A stretch of DNA of 18,110 nucleotides from Phycisphaerales bacterium UBA854 (GCA_002295885.1 DBGM01000043.1:1-18110), one strand, 5' to 3'. Counted from the stretch's first letter, positions 1-7,962 are shown. Numbers and translations: made by a program. The notes: a model not told the origin generated them from the sequence alone.

Positions 1-312
1 GAAGCCGCATCCAAAGAGCTCCTTGGCGCGATCGCGGGCGAGGTCCTCGATCTGATCGTGGAACTCACAACCTCCGTAGTAGCGCTTACCGGGATAGCCT
101 TCGGCGTACTTGTTGGTAAGCCACGAACCGGCAGCGTGCATGACGGCACTGCTGACATGGTTCTCCGATGCGATAAGCTCGAGCGTCGTCTCCTGGCGGC
201 CCGCCTCATCGGCGAGGAGTCGTGCCACGTCCGGATCCTGCTGCTCGAGAAGCTGCAGCAGGTTCTGGGACATCCGGTCGAGATTGTTCATAGGGTGGGA
301 TACCTGTGTCAT
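1..312 (-). CDS. glyA: Serine hydroxymethyltransferase, N-terminal part (cut by window edge)
   Basis: The reverse strand reads 104 codons without a stop from an ATG at 312-310 to the window edge. The protein has the SHMT signatures ELIASEN (residues 45-51), LTNKYAEGYPGKRYYGG (65-81) and RAKELFG (95-101). SHMT is a cytosolic PLP enzyme that converts serine and tetrahydrofolate to glycine and 5,10-methylene-THF; the PLP lysine lies outside the window. The start at 312 is preferred because a TACCAT hexamer ends six bases upstream, as at two other genes here. An in-frame ATG at 291 would give a form 7 residues shorter. It diverges from ogt with 63 bases between the start codons. Identification is firm; the exact start is less so. 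Confidence 0.95.
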   Translation of the reverse strand, partial: MTQVSHPMNNLDRMSQNLLQLLEQQDPDVARLLADEAGRQETTLELIASENHVSSAVMHAAGSWLTNKYAEGYPGKRYYGGCEFHDQIEDLARDRAKELFGCGF

Positions 313-318
313 GTCTAC

Positions 319-324
319 ATGGTA
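319..324 (-). promoter_or_regulatory. Candidate -10 element of glyA (leaderless)
   Basis: On the minus strand TACCAT is followed by six bases and then the glyA ATG at 312. That spacing would put transcription start at or next to the A of the start codon. No Shine-Dalgarno sequence precedes the ATG. No clear -35 is seen. This is inferred from sequence only. Confidence 0.4.
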
Positions 325-363
325 CCCCGGAACCCGGCGGAAACCACGTGACGGCGGACCAGA

Positions 364-369
364 TACAAT
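364..369 (+). promoter_or_regulatory. Candidate -10 element of ogt-ugd (leaderless)
   Basis: TACAAT matches the sigma70 -10 consensus at five of six positions and ends six bases before the ATG at 376. There is no purine-rich ribosome site in the six bases between, so the message would start at or near the ATG. A convincing -35 box is not visible. It lies in the short divergent region shared with glyA. Confidence 0.45.
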
Positions 370-375
370 CCTTCC

Positions 376-918
376 ATGCTGGCCTGGCGCCGAATCCCGA
401 CGCACATCGGCGACTTCCTCCTGGGCCGTCGCTCCGATGGCACACTTGCGACGGCATGGCCCGACCATGTGGACAGCCCCTGGCCGGCCCAGAGCAGTTG
501 GTCCCCCACGTGCCTGCCGGCCATCGCCACGGCGATCTCGGAGTTCTTCGACGGCGATACCGCCGCGCTGCAGCAACTCGAGCTGCCGTTGCCTCCCGGC
601 CCTCCCTTCTATCGGGCCTGCTGGCAGGCCTGCCGCCGCATCCGACCCGGAACGATCCGGACCTACTCCGAACTGGCTGCCATGGCCGGACATCCTCGGG
701 CCGCCCGAGCCGCCGGCGGCGCCATGCGGGCCAATCCCGTCCCGATCCTCACCCCCTGCCACCGCGTCGTGGCGTCCGGCTCCGGAATCGGCGGATTCGC
801 GGGCAGCACCACCCCGGGCGGCAGTGCACTGGAACTCAAGCGTCGCCTGATCGCGTTCGAACGGTCCACCGGGACCGCGGCGGGATCTCTGGACAAGGAG
901 CATCGATCATGCGCGTGA
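376..918 (+). CDS. ogt: Methylated-DNA--protein-cysteine methyltransferase (Ogt/AGT family)
   Basis: This 180-residue protein is a suicide DNA-repair enzyme that moves alkyl groups from O6-alkylguanine to its own cysteine. The active-site motif PCHRV is at residues 127-131 (Cys128), preceded by the family's NPVPILT stretch and followed by the glycine-rich loop GIGGFAGS, where the usual GGY reads GGF. The DNA-binding helix-turn-helix region RPGTIRTYSELAAMAG (90-105) and an invariant-type Arg after it are present. The roughly 75 N-terminal residues are a short, divergent version of the family's N-domain. The ATG at 376 is the first in frame after a -10-like TACAAT and the gene may be leaderless. 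The end overlaps the ugd start by 10 bases, so the two genes are co-transcribed and probably translationally coupled; no functional link between them is evident. Confidence 0.93.
   Translation: MLAWRRIPTHIGDFLLGRRSDGTLATAWPDHVDSPWPAQSSWSPTCLPAIATAISEFFDGDTAALQQLELPLPPGPPFYRACWQACRRIRPGTIRTYSELAAMAGHPRAARAAGGAMRANPVPILTPCHRVVASGSGIGGFAGSTTPGGSALELKRRLIAFERSTGTAAGSLDKEHRSCA
895..900 (+). promoter_or_regulatory. Ribosome binding site of ugd
   Basis: AAGGAG lies inside the 3' end of ogt, eight bases before the ATG at 909. It fixes the ugd start, since the reading frame stays open far upstream through ogt. Confidence 0.8.
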
Positions 919-2249
919 CAATCGTCGGAAGCGGATACGTCGGACTGGTGACCGGTACCTGCCTGGCCAACACCGGCAACGAAGTGACCTGCCTGGACCT
1001 CGATGCGAAGCGCGTCGAGATACTGCGTCGCGGCGAGTGCCCGATCTTCGAGCCGGGCCTGACCGAACTGATGAACCGCAATGCCCAGGCGGGACGCCTG
1101 CGCTTCACCGGCGAACCGGCGGATGCATACCGCGATGCACAGGTGATCTTCATCTGCGTGGGGACGCCCACCGGCGCCGACGGCTCGTCCGACATCTCGG
1201 CGGTGGAACGGGTCGCTCTGGACATCGCATCGGCCCTCGAGGAGCACCTGCCCTCCGACCACCCCCTGATCGTGGTGAAGTCCACCGTTCCGGTGGGCAC
1301 CACCCAGCGGGTCGGAGATCTGATTCGCGAGCGGACCGGCACACCGTGCTCGATCGCGGACAATCCGGAGTTCCTCAAGGAAGGCGACGCCATCAGCGAC
1401 TTCCAGAAGCCCGATCGGGTCGTCTGCGGCGTCGAGGACGATCGCGGGCGGCGACTGCTGGAGACCCTCTACGCCCCCTACGTCAATCAGGCGAATCCAT
1501 GCCTCTTCATGGACATCCCTTCCGCCGAGATGATCAAGTACGCCTCGAACGCCATGCTGGCCTGCCGCATCTCCTTCATCAACGAAATGGCGATCCTCTG
1601 TGATCGGTACGGCGCGGACATCAGCCAGGTCCGCGAGGGCATGTGCGCCGATCGCCGCATCGGCCGAGAGTTCCTCAATGCGGGTCTGGGCTACGGCGGC
1701 TCATGCTTTCCGAAGGACACGTTGGCCGTCATCGAGATGGGCCGCAAGGTCGATCGCCCCAGCGTTCTCAACGAGGCCGTCCACGAGGTCAACCAGGCAC
1801 AACGCCGCTGGTTCCTCGACACCATCCTGTCCACGATGGGCCCGGACCTCTCCGGACTTCGGATCGGCGTCTGGGGCCTTGCCTTCAAGCCCAGAACCGA
1901 CGACATCCGGGAGGCGCCCGCCCTCGACATCATCCGCGGCCTGCTGGAGGCCGGAGCCACGGTCACCGGCTACGACCCCGTGGCGATGGACAACGTTCGG
2001 GAACTGGACATCCCCATGGAGTTCGGTCGGGACCTGTACCACACCGCTTCGCAGGCGGATGCCCTGGTGATCTGCACGGAATGGAGCGAATTCCGCTCCC
2101 CGGATTTGAAGCGACTTCGAAACAACATGAAGTCACCGCTGATCTTCGATGGTCGCAACATGTGGGAACCGGAGGACATGGCCGCAATGGGCTTCGTCTA
2201 CCGGTGCATCGGACGGCCGCAGGTCGAACCCACCGCCGTGAACAGTTGA
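909..2249 (+). CDS. ugd: UDP-glucose 6-dehydrogenase
   Basis: This 446-residue cytosolic NAD-dependent enzyme oxidises UDP-glucose twice to UDP-glucuronate, a precursor of exopolysaccharide and other glycans. The N-terminal Rossmann domain opens with GSGYVG (residues 7-12). NPEFLKEG (152-159), the K210-x3-N214 pair in IKYASN, and the catalytic cysteine Cys266 in GYGGSCFPKD are all intact. The C-terminal UDP-binding domain has GVWGLAFKPRTDDIREAPAL. Length fits the bacterial single-domain-set UGD family. The frame is open upstream to 306, but that stretch is a shadow of ogt; the AAGGAG at 895 and the start of homology fix the ATG at 909. It overlaps ogt by 10 bases. A related UDP-sugar dehydrogenase (for example UDP-ManNAc dehydrogenase) is less likely given the motifs. 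Confidence 0.95.
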   Translation: MRVTIVGSGYVGLVTGTCLANTGNEVTCLDLDAKRVEILRRGECPIFEPGLTELMNRNAQAGRLRFTGEPADAYRDAQVIFICVGTPTGADGSSDISAVERVALDIASALEEHLPSDHPLIVVKSTVPVGTTQRVGDLIRERTGTPCSIADNPEFLKEGDAISDFQKPDRVVCGVEDDRGRRLLETLYAPYVNQANPCLFMDIPSAEMIKYASNAMLACRISFINEMAILCDRYGADISQVREGMCADRRIGREFLNAGLGYGGSCFPKDTLAVIEMGRKVDRPSVLNEAVHEVNQAQRRWFLDTILSTMGPDLSGLRIGVWGLAFKPRTDDIREAPALDIIRGLLEAGATVTGYDPVAMDNVRELDIPMEFGRDLYHTASQADALVICTEWSEFRSPDLKRLRNNMKSPLIFDGRNMWEPEDMAAMGFVYRCIGRPQVEPTAVNS

Positions 2250-2276
2250 GATCCAGTCGCAGGAAGGCCCGCCGAA

Positions 2277-2295
2277 AACCGCTGCAGACGCGGTT
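2277..2295 (+). terminator. Possible hairpin after ugd
   Basis: A perfect six-base stem (AACCGC with GCGGTT) and a seven-base loop lies 27 bases after the ugd stop and just before the cox promoter candidate. There is no T-run after it, so it is at best an atypical terminator. Confidence 0.2.
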
Positions 2296-2323
2296 GCAGG
2301 CCACCTCATCGTCCCTCTACACT
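2294..2323 (+). promoter_or_regulatory. Candidate promoter of the cox/bc operon
   Basis: TTGCAG (2294-2299) and TACACT (2318-2323) are separated by 18 bases and lie in the 121-base gap before coxB. A start near 2330 would give a leader of about 40 bases carrying the coxB ribosome site. The -35 matches consensus at three positions and the -10 at four, so this is a modest prediction. Confidence 0.4.
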
Positions 2324-2357
2324 CCATCCCAGCGGCATCGGAAGGCCCGGCGCCGCT

Positions 2358-2363
2358 GGGGAG
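2358..2363 (+). promoter_or_regulatory. Ribosome binding site of coxB
   Basis: GGGGAG lies seven bases before the ATG at 2371 and supports that start over the in-frame ATG at 2419. The longer form also supplies the basic n-region of the signal peptide. Confidence 0.6.
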
Positions 2364-2370
2364 ACGGCCA

Positions 2371-3441
2371 ATGCATCGCCGAGGTACGGCGGCAATTCGA
2401 AATGCACTGACGCGGTGCATGCTGCCCGCGATCCTGGCAGCCCTGACCACGACCGATGCCCTGGCGACCGCCCCGGTGTGCGACAGCGGCACCGCCCCCT
2501 CGCCCACGATGTTCGCCCCCCGCTCGGTCCCCGCCGAACTGATCCTGGACCTCTCCTGGCTGGTCTGGGCGATCTGCGCCGGGATCTTCCTGATCATGGA
2601 AGCCCTGATCATCTGGTGCATCGTGAAGTATCGCCGCAGCAAGGACGACCGGACCGAAGCCCCCCAGGTCTACGGCAGCAATCCCATCGAACTGGCCTGG
2701 ACGGTGGTCCCCACCCTCATCGTGTTCGTGCTGTTTCTCGTCTCGGCCCGCACGATCTTTGAAATCGACAAGTCGACGCCGCCGGAGGGGTCCCTGGAGA
2801 TCACCGTGGTCGGACACCAGTGGTGGTGGGAGTTCGACTATCCCGAGTACGGCTTCATCACCGCCAACGAACTCCATGTGCCCCTGACCCGCAACGGCGA
2901 ACGCGTCTCGATCTACCTCACCCTCGAGTCCAATGACGTCATCCACAGCTTCTGGGTCCCCCAGCTGGGCGGCAAGAAGGATGTGGTGCCCAACCACATC
3001 AACCATCTGTGGCTCGAGCCGACGATGCCGGGGACCTACGTGGGCCAGTGCGCCGAATACTGCGGCACCCAGCATGCGAACATGCTGATCACGGTCGTGG
3101 TGCACCCCGAAGAGGACTTCGAAGCCTGGGTCGCCCACCAGCAGAAGGACGCAGTGCACGACATGTCGGTCGCCACCGGGAGGGATCTCTTCCTCCGGAC
3201 CGCCTGCATCAACTGCCACACCATTCGCGGAACCGTCGCCAACGGCTCCTTCGCCCCCGACCTGACCCACCTGATGAGTCGCAGCGTGATCGGAGCGGGC
3301 GTGGCCCGCAACACTCCCGCAAACCTCCACTCGTGGGTCGACGACCCCCAGATCCTCAAGCCGGGCTGCCGCATGCCCTCCATGAAGCTCGATCAGAACG
3401 GTGTCGATGAGATCGTCAAGTACCTCCTGACCCTGAAGTAG
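2371..3441 (+). CDS. coxB: Cytochrome c oxidase subunit II with fused cytochrome c (caa3 type)
   Basis: This 356-residue subunit takes electrons from cytochrome c and passes them through CuA to subunit I. A basic N-terminus and hydrophobic stretch ending near ALA-TA (30-34) look like a signal peptide. Two membrane helices follow (about 59-85 and 108-128). The periplasmic cupredoxin domain has GHQWWWEF (148-155) and the full CuA set: His192 and CAEYCGTQHANM (Cys227, Glu229, Cys231, His235, Met238). A C-terminal cytochrome c domain carries CINCH (279-283) and a Met ligand at 335 or 338, so a donor heme is tethered to the oxidase. It heads a tight operon; coxA starts 2 bases after its stop. The family call is secure. 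Confidence 0.97.
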   Translation: MHRRGTAAIRNALTRCMLPAILAALTTTDALATAPVCDSGTAPSPTMFAPRSVPAELILDLSWLVWAICAGIFLIMEALIIWCIVKYRRSKDDRTEAPQVYGSNPIELAWTVVPTLIVFVLFLVSARTIFEIDKSTPPEGSLEITVVGHQWWWEFDYPEYGFITANELHVPLTRNGERVSIYLTLESNDVIHSFWVPQLGGKKDVVPNHINHLWLEPTMPGTYVGQCAEYCGTQHANMLITVVVHPEEDFEAWVAHQQKDAVHDMSVATGRDLFLRTACINCHTIRGTVANGSFAPDLTHLMSRSVIGAGVARNTPANLHSWVDDPQILKPGCRMPSMKLDQNGVDEIVKYLLTLK

Positions 3442-3443
3442 CC

Positions 3444-5114
3444 ATGACCACCCTCGATCATCCCGGCAATCCGACCCGCATCAAGCCCACCTTCCTGGGC
3501 CGGATGCACGAGTGGATCGCGACCGCCGACCACAAGAAGCTGGGTGTGATGTACGTGACGACCGGCCTGATCTTCTTTCTGATCGGCGGACTCGAAGCCA
3601 CCATGATGCGATGGCAGCTTGCCGTGCCCGGCAGCACGCTACTGTCCCCCAGCGACTTCAACCGCCTGTTCACCATGCACGGGACGACGATGGTCTTCCT
3701 GGTCGGCATGCCGATCCTCCTCGGCGTCGCGAACTACTTCGTGCCCCTGCAGATTGGAGCCCGCGACCTCGCCTTCCCCCGACTGAACGCCTTCGGCTTC
3801 TGGTTGTTCTTCTTCGGAGGCCTGCTGCTGTACTTCAGCTACTTCGGCGCCCAGGGGCTCTACGGAATGGGATCCGCCCCGGACGTCGGCTGGTTCGCCT
3901 ACGCGCCGCTCACGGAACGCACCTACTCGCGCGGGCACAGCACCGACTACTGGATCCTCGGCCTCCTGGTCAGCAGCTTCGGATCCATCGCGACCGGAAT
4001 CAATCTCATCACGACCATCCTGACCATGCGCTGCCGCGGCATGACGTTGATGAAGATGCCGCTGCTGGTCTGGCTGATGCTGATCGATGCGGTCCTGATC
4101 ATGATCGCGATGCCCCCGCTGGCGGCGGCGCAGGTCATGCTGCTGTTCGACCGCCTGTTGGGTGCCCACTTCTTCGATGTGCAGGGCGGCGGGTCGGCCA
4201 TCCTGTGGCAGAACCTGTTCTGGTTCTTCGGCCACCCCGAGGTCTACATCCTCATCCTGCCCGCCTTCGCCTACGTATCGGAGATCATCCCCGTCTTCTG
4301 CCGCAAGGTCATATTCGGATATCCGCTGATGGTGGCAGCGACGGTGTCCATCGGCTTCATCAGCCTCGGAGTCTGGGTCCACCACCTTTTCGCCCTGGGA
4401 CTCAGCCCGATGGTCAACACCATCTTCATGGGCTCGACGATGCTGATCGCCATCCCCACCGGGATCAAGATGTTCAACTGGGTGGGCACCATGGTCGGCG
4501 GCAAGATCCGGTTCGACACCCCGATGCTGTTCTCGACGGGGTTCCTCGCCCTCTTCCTCATCGGAGGACTCACCGGCATCATGCTCTCCGTGGTTCCGTT
4601 CGACTGGCAGGTCAGCGACTCCTACTTCGTGGTCGGCCACTTCCACTACGTCCTGTTTGGCGGACTGGTGTTTTCGATCTTCGCGGCCATCTACTACTGG
4701 TTCCCGAAGGTGACGGGGCGGATGATGAACGAGGCGCTTGGCAAGTGGCAGTTCTGGCTGCTCTTCCTGGGCTTCAACCTGACGTTCGGCCCCATGCACG
4801 TGTCGGGCATGCTGGGCATGCCGCGACGCATCTACACCTACCACGCGGACCGCGGCTGGGACCTCTGGAACCTGCTGTCCTCCATCGGGGTCCTGGTGCA
4901 GATCGCCGGAGTCGCCTTCTTCGTCTGGAACGTGATCCATTCGCTGCGCAAGGGCCGTGAGGCCGGAGCGGACCCCTGGGACGCCTGGACGCTCGAATGG
5001 TCCACCGCCTCCCCGCCGCCGGACTACAACTTCGAGGAGATACCCGAGGTCTACAGCCGCCGCCCGCTCTGGGACATCAAGCATCCCGACGACCCCGATT
5101 GGAAGTACGAGTAG
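3444..5114 (+). CDS. coxA: Cytochrome c oxidase subunit I (A1-type heme-copper oxidase)
   Basis: This 556-residue, roughly 12-helix catalytic subunit reduces O2 to water and pumps protons. The ligands are all present: His79 and His399/His401 for the hemes and CuB region, His264 with the cross-linked-type Tyr268 in GHPEVYI, and His313/His314. The D-channel Asp108 (GARDLAFPRLN), Glu266 in HPEVY and the K-channel Lys342 (TGIKMFNW) are intact, which places it in subfamily A1 and predicts proton pumping. The protein ends after a short hydrophilic tail and lacks the fused subunit III of some caa3 enzymes; that subunit is the next gene. The start 2 bases after coxB lacks a strong ribosome site and probably relies on coupling. 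Confidence 0.98.
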   Translation: MTTLDHPGNPTRIKPTFLGRMHEWIATADHKKLGVMYVTTGLIFFLIGGLEATMMRWQLAVPGSTLLSPSDFNRLFTMHGTTMVFLVGMPILLGVANYFVPLQIGARDLAFPRLNAFGFWLFFFGGLLLYFSYFGAQGLYGMGSAPDVGWFAYAPLTERTYSRGHSTDYWILGLLVSSFGSIATGINLITTILTMRCRGMTLMKMPLLVWLMLIDAVLIMIAMPPLAAAQVMLLFDRLLGAHFFDVQGGGSAILWQNLFWFFGHPEVYILILPAFAYVSEIIPVFCRKVIFGYPLMVAATVSIGFISLGVWVHHLFALGLSPMVNTIFMGSTMLIAIPTGIKMFNWVGTMVGGKIRFDTPMLFSTGFLALFLIGGLTGIMLSVVPFDWQVSDSYFVVGHFHYVLFGGLVFSIFAAIYYWFPKVTGRMMNEALGKWQFWLLFLGFNLTFGPMHVSGMLGMPRRIYTYHADRGWDLWNLLSSIGVLVQIAGVAFFVWNVIHSLRKGREAGADPWDAWTLEWSTASPPPDYNFEEIPEVYSRRPLWDIKHPDDPDWKYE

Positions 5115-5117
5115 TCC

Positions 5118-5747
5118 ATGAGCACCCTCAATGCACAACCCGTGGGCGCTCCGACCCCTCCCGACGCCCTGCCGCAGACACTGAACTCCGGCAAGTGCGG
5201 CATGCTGTGCCTGATCGCCTCGGAGATCACCTTCTTCGGCACGCTGCTGGCCGTGTACCTGTTCTACATCGGCAAGGACCCGGTGGGCACCCCCACCCCG
5301 GCCGAGATGCTCGACGTCTCCGTCGCCCCCCTGAAGGTCGTGTTCAACTCGATCTTTCTGCTCACCAGCTCGATCTGGATCACGCTTGCGGTTCGGCAGC
5401 TGGCCCGCGGCAACATCAAGGCCTTCGCCGTGTGGTGGCTGCTGACCATCCTGTTCGGCCTCGAGTTCCTGGTGGGAACCGGCTTCGAGTGGTACGGATT
5501 GATCGCCGAGCAGGGCTTCACGATCCGCACCAACCTGTTCGGCTCCGGCTTCTACACCGTGGTCGGCTTCCATGCGGCCCACGTCACCATCGGGCTCTTC
5601 CTACTCTCGCTGGTCTTCGTGCTGACCTGCCTTGGGAAGATGCACCAGCGGCACACCGAGAAGGTCGAGCTGCTCTCCTGGTACTGGCACTTCGTCGACG
5701 GCATCTGGATCGTCGTCTTCACCATCGTCTACATCATCGGACACTGA
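5118..5747 (+). CDS. coxC: Cytochrome c oxidase subunit III
   Basis: This 209-residue protein has about five membrane helices, the size of short bacterial subunit III. Family signatures include EITFFGTLLAVYLFY near the N-terminus, a GFEW motif in helix four's approach, FYTVVGFHAAHVTIG, and the closing WYWHFVDGIWIVVF. Subunit III stabilises the D-channel side of subunit I in the cytoplasmic membrane. It begins 3 bases after coxA stops and is followed 13 bases later by the subunit-IV-like gene, so it is translated as part of the same operon. Confidence 0.96.
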   Translation: MSTLNAQPVGAPTPPDALPQTLNSGKCGMLCLIASEITFFGTLLAVYLFYIGKDPVGTPTPAEMLDVSVAPLKVVFNSIFLLTSSIWITLAVRQLARGNIKAFAVWWLLTILFGLEFLVGTGFEWYGLIAEQGFTIRTNLFGSGFYTVVGFHAAHVTIGLFLLSLVFVLTCLGKMHQRHTEKVELLSWYWHFVDGIWIVVFTIVYIIGH

Positions 5748-5760
5748 CTTTCCCCACACC

Positions 5761-6603
5761 ATGACCTCCGAAGACCGAACGAATCCGAACCGCGAAGGCA
5801 TCGAACTGCCCGCCCCCACCTCGGCGCCGTTCGTCTGCGCCTTCGGGGTGACGCTGATCTTCGCAGGCATCGTGACGAACTGGGCCGTGAGCATCGTGGG
5901 ATTCGTCCTCGGCATCGTCGGAGCCATCCGATGGTGGCACGAGGTCCTGCCCGACAACCGGAAGGAATGCCTCCCCATCGACGGCCGACGCCCCACGATC
6001 GAGGTGAGCCCGGGCGGCGTCGCCCATCTCATGACTGCCGAGAGCCCGCACCGCGCCCGGATCCCCCTGGAGATCCATCCCTACGGGGCCGGCGTCAAGG
6101 GAGGAATCGCCGGTGGCATCGCCATGGCGATCGTGGCCGGCGTCTGGGGATGGGTCGATCAGTCAAGCATCTGGTATCCGGTCAACATCCTGGGAGCCAC
6201 GGTGCTGCCGGACTTCGCGCACGAGAACGCCACCCAGCTCGCCCAGTGGCATACCGCCGCATTCGTCCTCGGTCTGGTGATTCACGCCTGCATGTCGCTC
6301 ATGATCGGACTGCTCTACGGCGTGATCCTTCCCATGATTCCCCGGTTCCGACTGGGCTTCGCCGCGGTCGCGGTCCCTCTCATCTGGACCGGACTGGCGT
6401 GGGCATCCCTGGACATCATCAATCCGCTGCTCAACCAGCAGATCAACTGGTGGTGGTTCATCGGATCGCAGGTTGCATTCGGTCTCGCGTGCTGGTTCGT
6501 GGTCTCGCGCAGCGAACGGATCGGAACCATGCAGAACTGGTCGATGCTCGAGCGGACCGGCATGGAATCGCCCGGAATCCGGGAGATGGGAGGCGACGGA
6601 TGA
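5761..6603 (+). CDS. Six-helix membrane protein in the cytochrome oxidase operon (subunit-IV-like)
   Basis: This 280-residue protein has a two-helix N-terminal unit (about 24-58) ending in RWWHEVLPDNRKE, which resembles small oxidase subunit IV proteins. A soluble linker follows (60-110), then four more helices (about 113-131, 163-189, 197-218 and 228-249) and a short cytoplasmic-looking tail. I see no heme- or metal-binding motif, though His164 and His175 lie in a helix. The ATG at 5761 is preferred because upstream codons in this frame are a shadow of coxC. It sits between coxC and the cytochrome c gene, whose start overlaps its stop as ATGA. It is likely an accessory subunit of the oxidase or a bridge to the bc-type complex; the exact role is unknown. 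Confidence 0.8.
   Translation: MTSEDRTNPNREGIELPAPTSAPFVCAFGVTLIFAGIVTNWAVSIVGFVLGIVGAIRWWHEVLPDNRKECLPIDGRRPTIEVSPGGVAHLMTAESPHRARIPLEIHPYGAGVKGGIAGGIAMAIVAGVWGWVDQSSIWYPVNILGATVLPDFAHENATQLAQWHTAAFVLGLVIHACMSLMIGLLYGVILPMIPRFRLGFAAVAVPLIWTGLAWASLDIINPLLNQQINWWWFIGSQVAFGLACWFVVSRSERIGTMQNWSMLERTGMESPGIREMGGDG
6588..6593 (+). promoter_or_regulatory. Ribosome binding site of the di-heme cytochrome c gene
   Basis: GGGAGG lies six bases before the ATG at 6600, inside the preceding gene. It confirms the start at the ATGA overlap. Confidence 0.7.
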
Positions 6604-7358
6604 TTCGCTTCCCCCTTCGAGCCGCCAGCGTGCTGCTGCTGCTGTCCACCGGCGCCTGCGACTGGATGCCCGGCAAGCCCACCCGCGAGGAGGAGCCGGT
6701 GATTCCCGCCGATGTCCACTCGTTCAACACCCTCTACCGCAACAACTGTTCGGGCTGCCACGGGGCAAACGGCCAGCTCGGTGCGGCCCGCCCGCTCAAC
6801 GACCCGCTGTACCTCGCCCTCGCATCCGACGAGTACCTCCTGAAGATCACGAACGACGGTGTGACACACACGCTGATGCCCGCATTCTCCATCGCCAACG
6901 GTGGCGGGCTGACCGACACCCAGGTGCACGAGGTCCTCGACGGCATCCGAAGGGCCTGGGGACCGATGGCGGATTCATCCTCCCTGACTCCCCCCTCCCT
7001 GATCAGCACGACGGTCGGCAGCGTCGAGCGCGGACGCGGGCTCTTCACCACGTACTGCAGCGCCTGCCACGGACCCGACGGCGGTGGCGGTGCCGTCGCC
7101 GGTTCGGTCGTCGACTCTTCCTTCCTCGCGATGACCAGCGACCAGGCGCTCCGGTCGGCCATCATCTGCGGACGCCTGGATCTGGGCATGCCCGACTGGA
7201 ACGGAACCATCAACGGCATCGAGCATCGCCACCGGGCCGGGCTCGCTCCGCTCGACGACCAGAAGATCTCCGACCTCGTCGCCTTCCTGACCTCGCACCG
7301 TGTGGAGTTCCCCGGTGCCCCCTTCCCCTCACTGACCGACCCCCGAGACACGGACTGA
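6600..7358 (+). CDS. Di-heme cytochrome c lipoprotein
   Basis: This 252-residue protein starts with a short lipoprotein-type signal (LLLLSTGAC, predicted lipidated Cys20), so it should sit on the outer face of the cytoplasmic membrane. Two class-I cytochrome c domains follow: CSGCH (50-54) with Met93 as likely sixth ligand, and CSACH (153-157) with Met197 in LGMPDW. It stands where cytochrome c1 or an electron shuttle would be expected, directly before the Rieske gene, and probably carries electrons from the Rieske/b complex to the heme c of CoxB. The ATGA overlap with the previous gene and a GGGAGG site define the start. The lipobox is slightly non-ideal (Thr at -3). Confidence 0.92.
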   Translation: MIRFPLRAASVLLLLSTGACDWMPGKPTREEEPVIPADVHSFNTLYRNNCSGCHGANGQLGAARPLNDPLYLALASDEYLLKITNDGVTHTLMPAFSIANGGGLTDTQVHEVLDGIRRAWGPMADSSSLTPPSLISTTVGSVERGRGLFTTYCSACHGPDGGGGAVAGSVVDSSFLAMTSDQALRSAIICGRLDLGMPDWNGTINGIEHRHRAGLAPLDDQKISDLVAFLTSHRVEFPGAPFPSLTDPRDTD

Positions 7359-7361
7359 CCG

Positions 7362-7937
7362 ATGCCCGAGAACTTCGACTACAAGGAAGCCCCCGACCTC
7401 CGCATGCTCGGAGAAGGAGACGGACCGGAACCGTCCCGCCGCGGGCTGCTGTTCTGGCTCGGGGCCGGAATGATGGCCACGGTCGGATTCCTGGTCACCC
7501 TTCCGATCATCGGCTACGTGTTCGCGTCCTTCAAGCGGAATGCCTGGCAGGCGTGGGTCGAACTGGTGCCCGGCGAAGTCGATTCCTACCCCAAGGGTCA
7601 GACACGACTGGCCCAGTTCCGCAACCCCGCCAAGTTCGACGTGACATGGGACGGCTACACCGCCGACATCCCCTGCTGGGTGCGCCGGGAGGAGAACGGC
7701 ACGTTCACCGTGTTCGCCATCAACTGCACCCACCTGGGCTGCCCGGTCCGATGGTTCCCCGAATCGAATCTGTTCATGTGCCCCTGCCACGGGGGCGTGT
7801 ACTACGCCGACGGCTCCCACGCCGCGGGCCCACCCCCCCGCGGACTCTACACGTACGAGGTCGACCAGGATGCGGCCGCCAAGGGCAAGCTGCGCATCCT
7901 CGCCGGCCGTCTCCCCACCCTCCAGGAGCCAACCTGA
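7362..7937 (+). CDS. Rieske iron-sulfur protein of a bc/b6f-type complex
   Basis: This 191-residue protein has a twin-arginine-like SRRGLLFWL (25-33) before a single membrane anchor (about 31-55). The C-terminal Rieske fold follows, with CTHLGC (122-127) and CPCHGG (140-145). By family rule Cys122, His124, Cys140 and His143 hold the 2Fe-2S cluster and Cys127-Cys142 form a disulfide. It takes one electron from quinol at the Qo site of the adjacent cytochrome b and passes it to a c heme. It begins 3 bases after the di-heme cytochrome c gene and is followed by cytochrome b. The anchored twin-arginine start implies export of a folded, cluster-bearing domain through Tat. Confidence 0.95.
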   Translation: MPENFDYKEAPDLRMLGEGDGPEPSRRGLLFWLGAGMMATVGFLVTLPIIGYVFASFKRNAWQAWVELVPGEVDSYPKGQTRLAQFRNPAKFDVTWDGYTADIPCWVRREENGTFTVFAINCTHLGCPVRWFPESNLFMCPCHGGVYYADGSHAAGPPPRGLYTYEVDQDAAAKGKLRILAGRLPTLQEPT

Positions 7938-7962
7938 TCCATCCGCACGATGGAATGAACCC

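Noticed and set aside
345..350. CACGTG palindrome in the glyA-ogt gap as a possible operator.
   Set aside because: A single six-base palindrome is expected by chance in GC-rich DNA and no second half-site or extended symmetry is seen.
306..908. The ugd reading frame stays open for about 200 codons upstream, suggesting a longer fused protein.
   Set aside because: The upstream part is proline/arginine-rich shadow sequence over ogt, the Rossmann motif begins at 909, and AAGGAG precedes that ATG.
2317..3330. A 337-codon open frame on the minus strand opposite coxB.
   Set aside because: It mirrors a certain gene with complete CuA and heme motifs; composition is typical of GC-rich antisense frames.
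3639..5582. A 647-codon open frame on the minus strand opposite coxA and coxC.
   Set aside because: It is very rich in Gly, Asp, His, Glu and Arg with no domain, and is the antisense mirror of two certain genes in GC-rich DNA.
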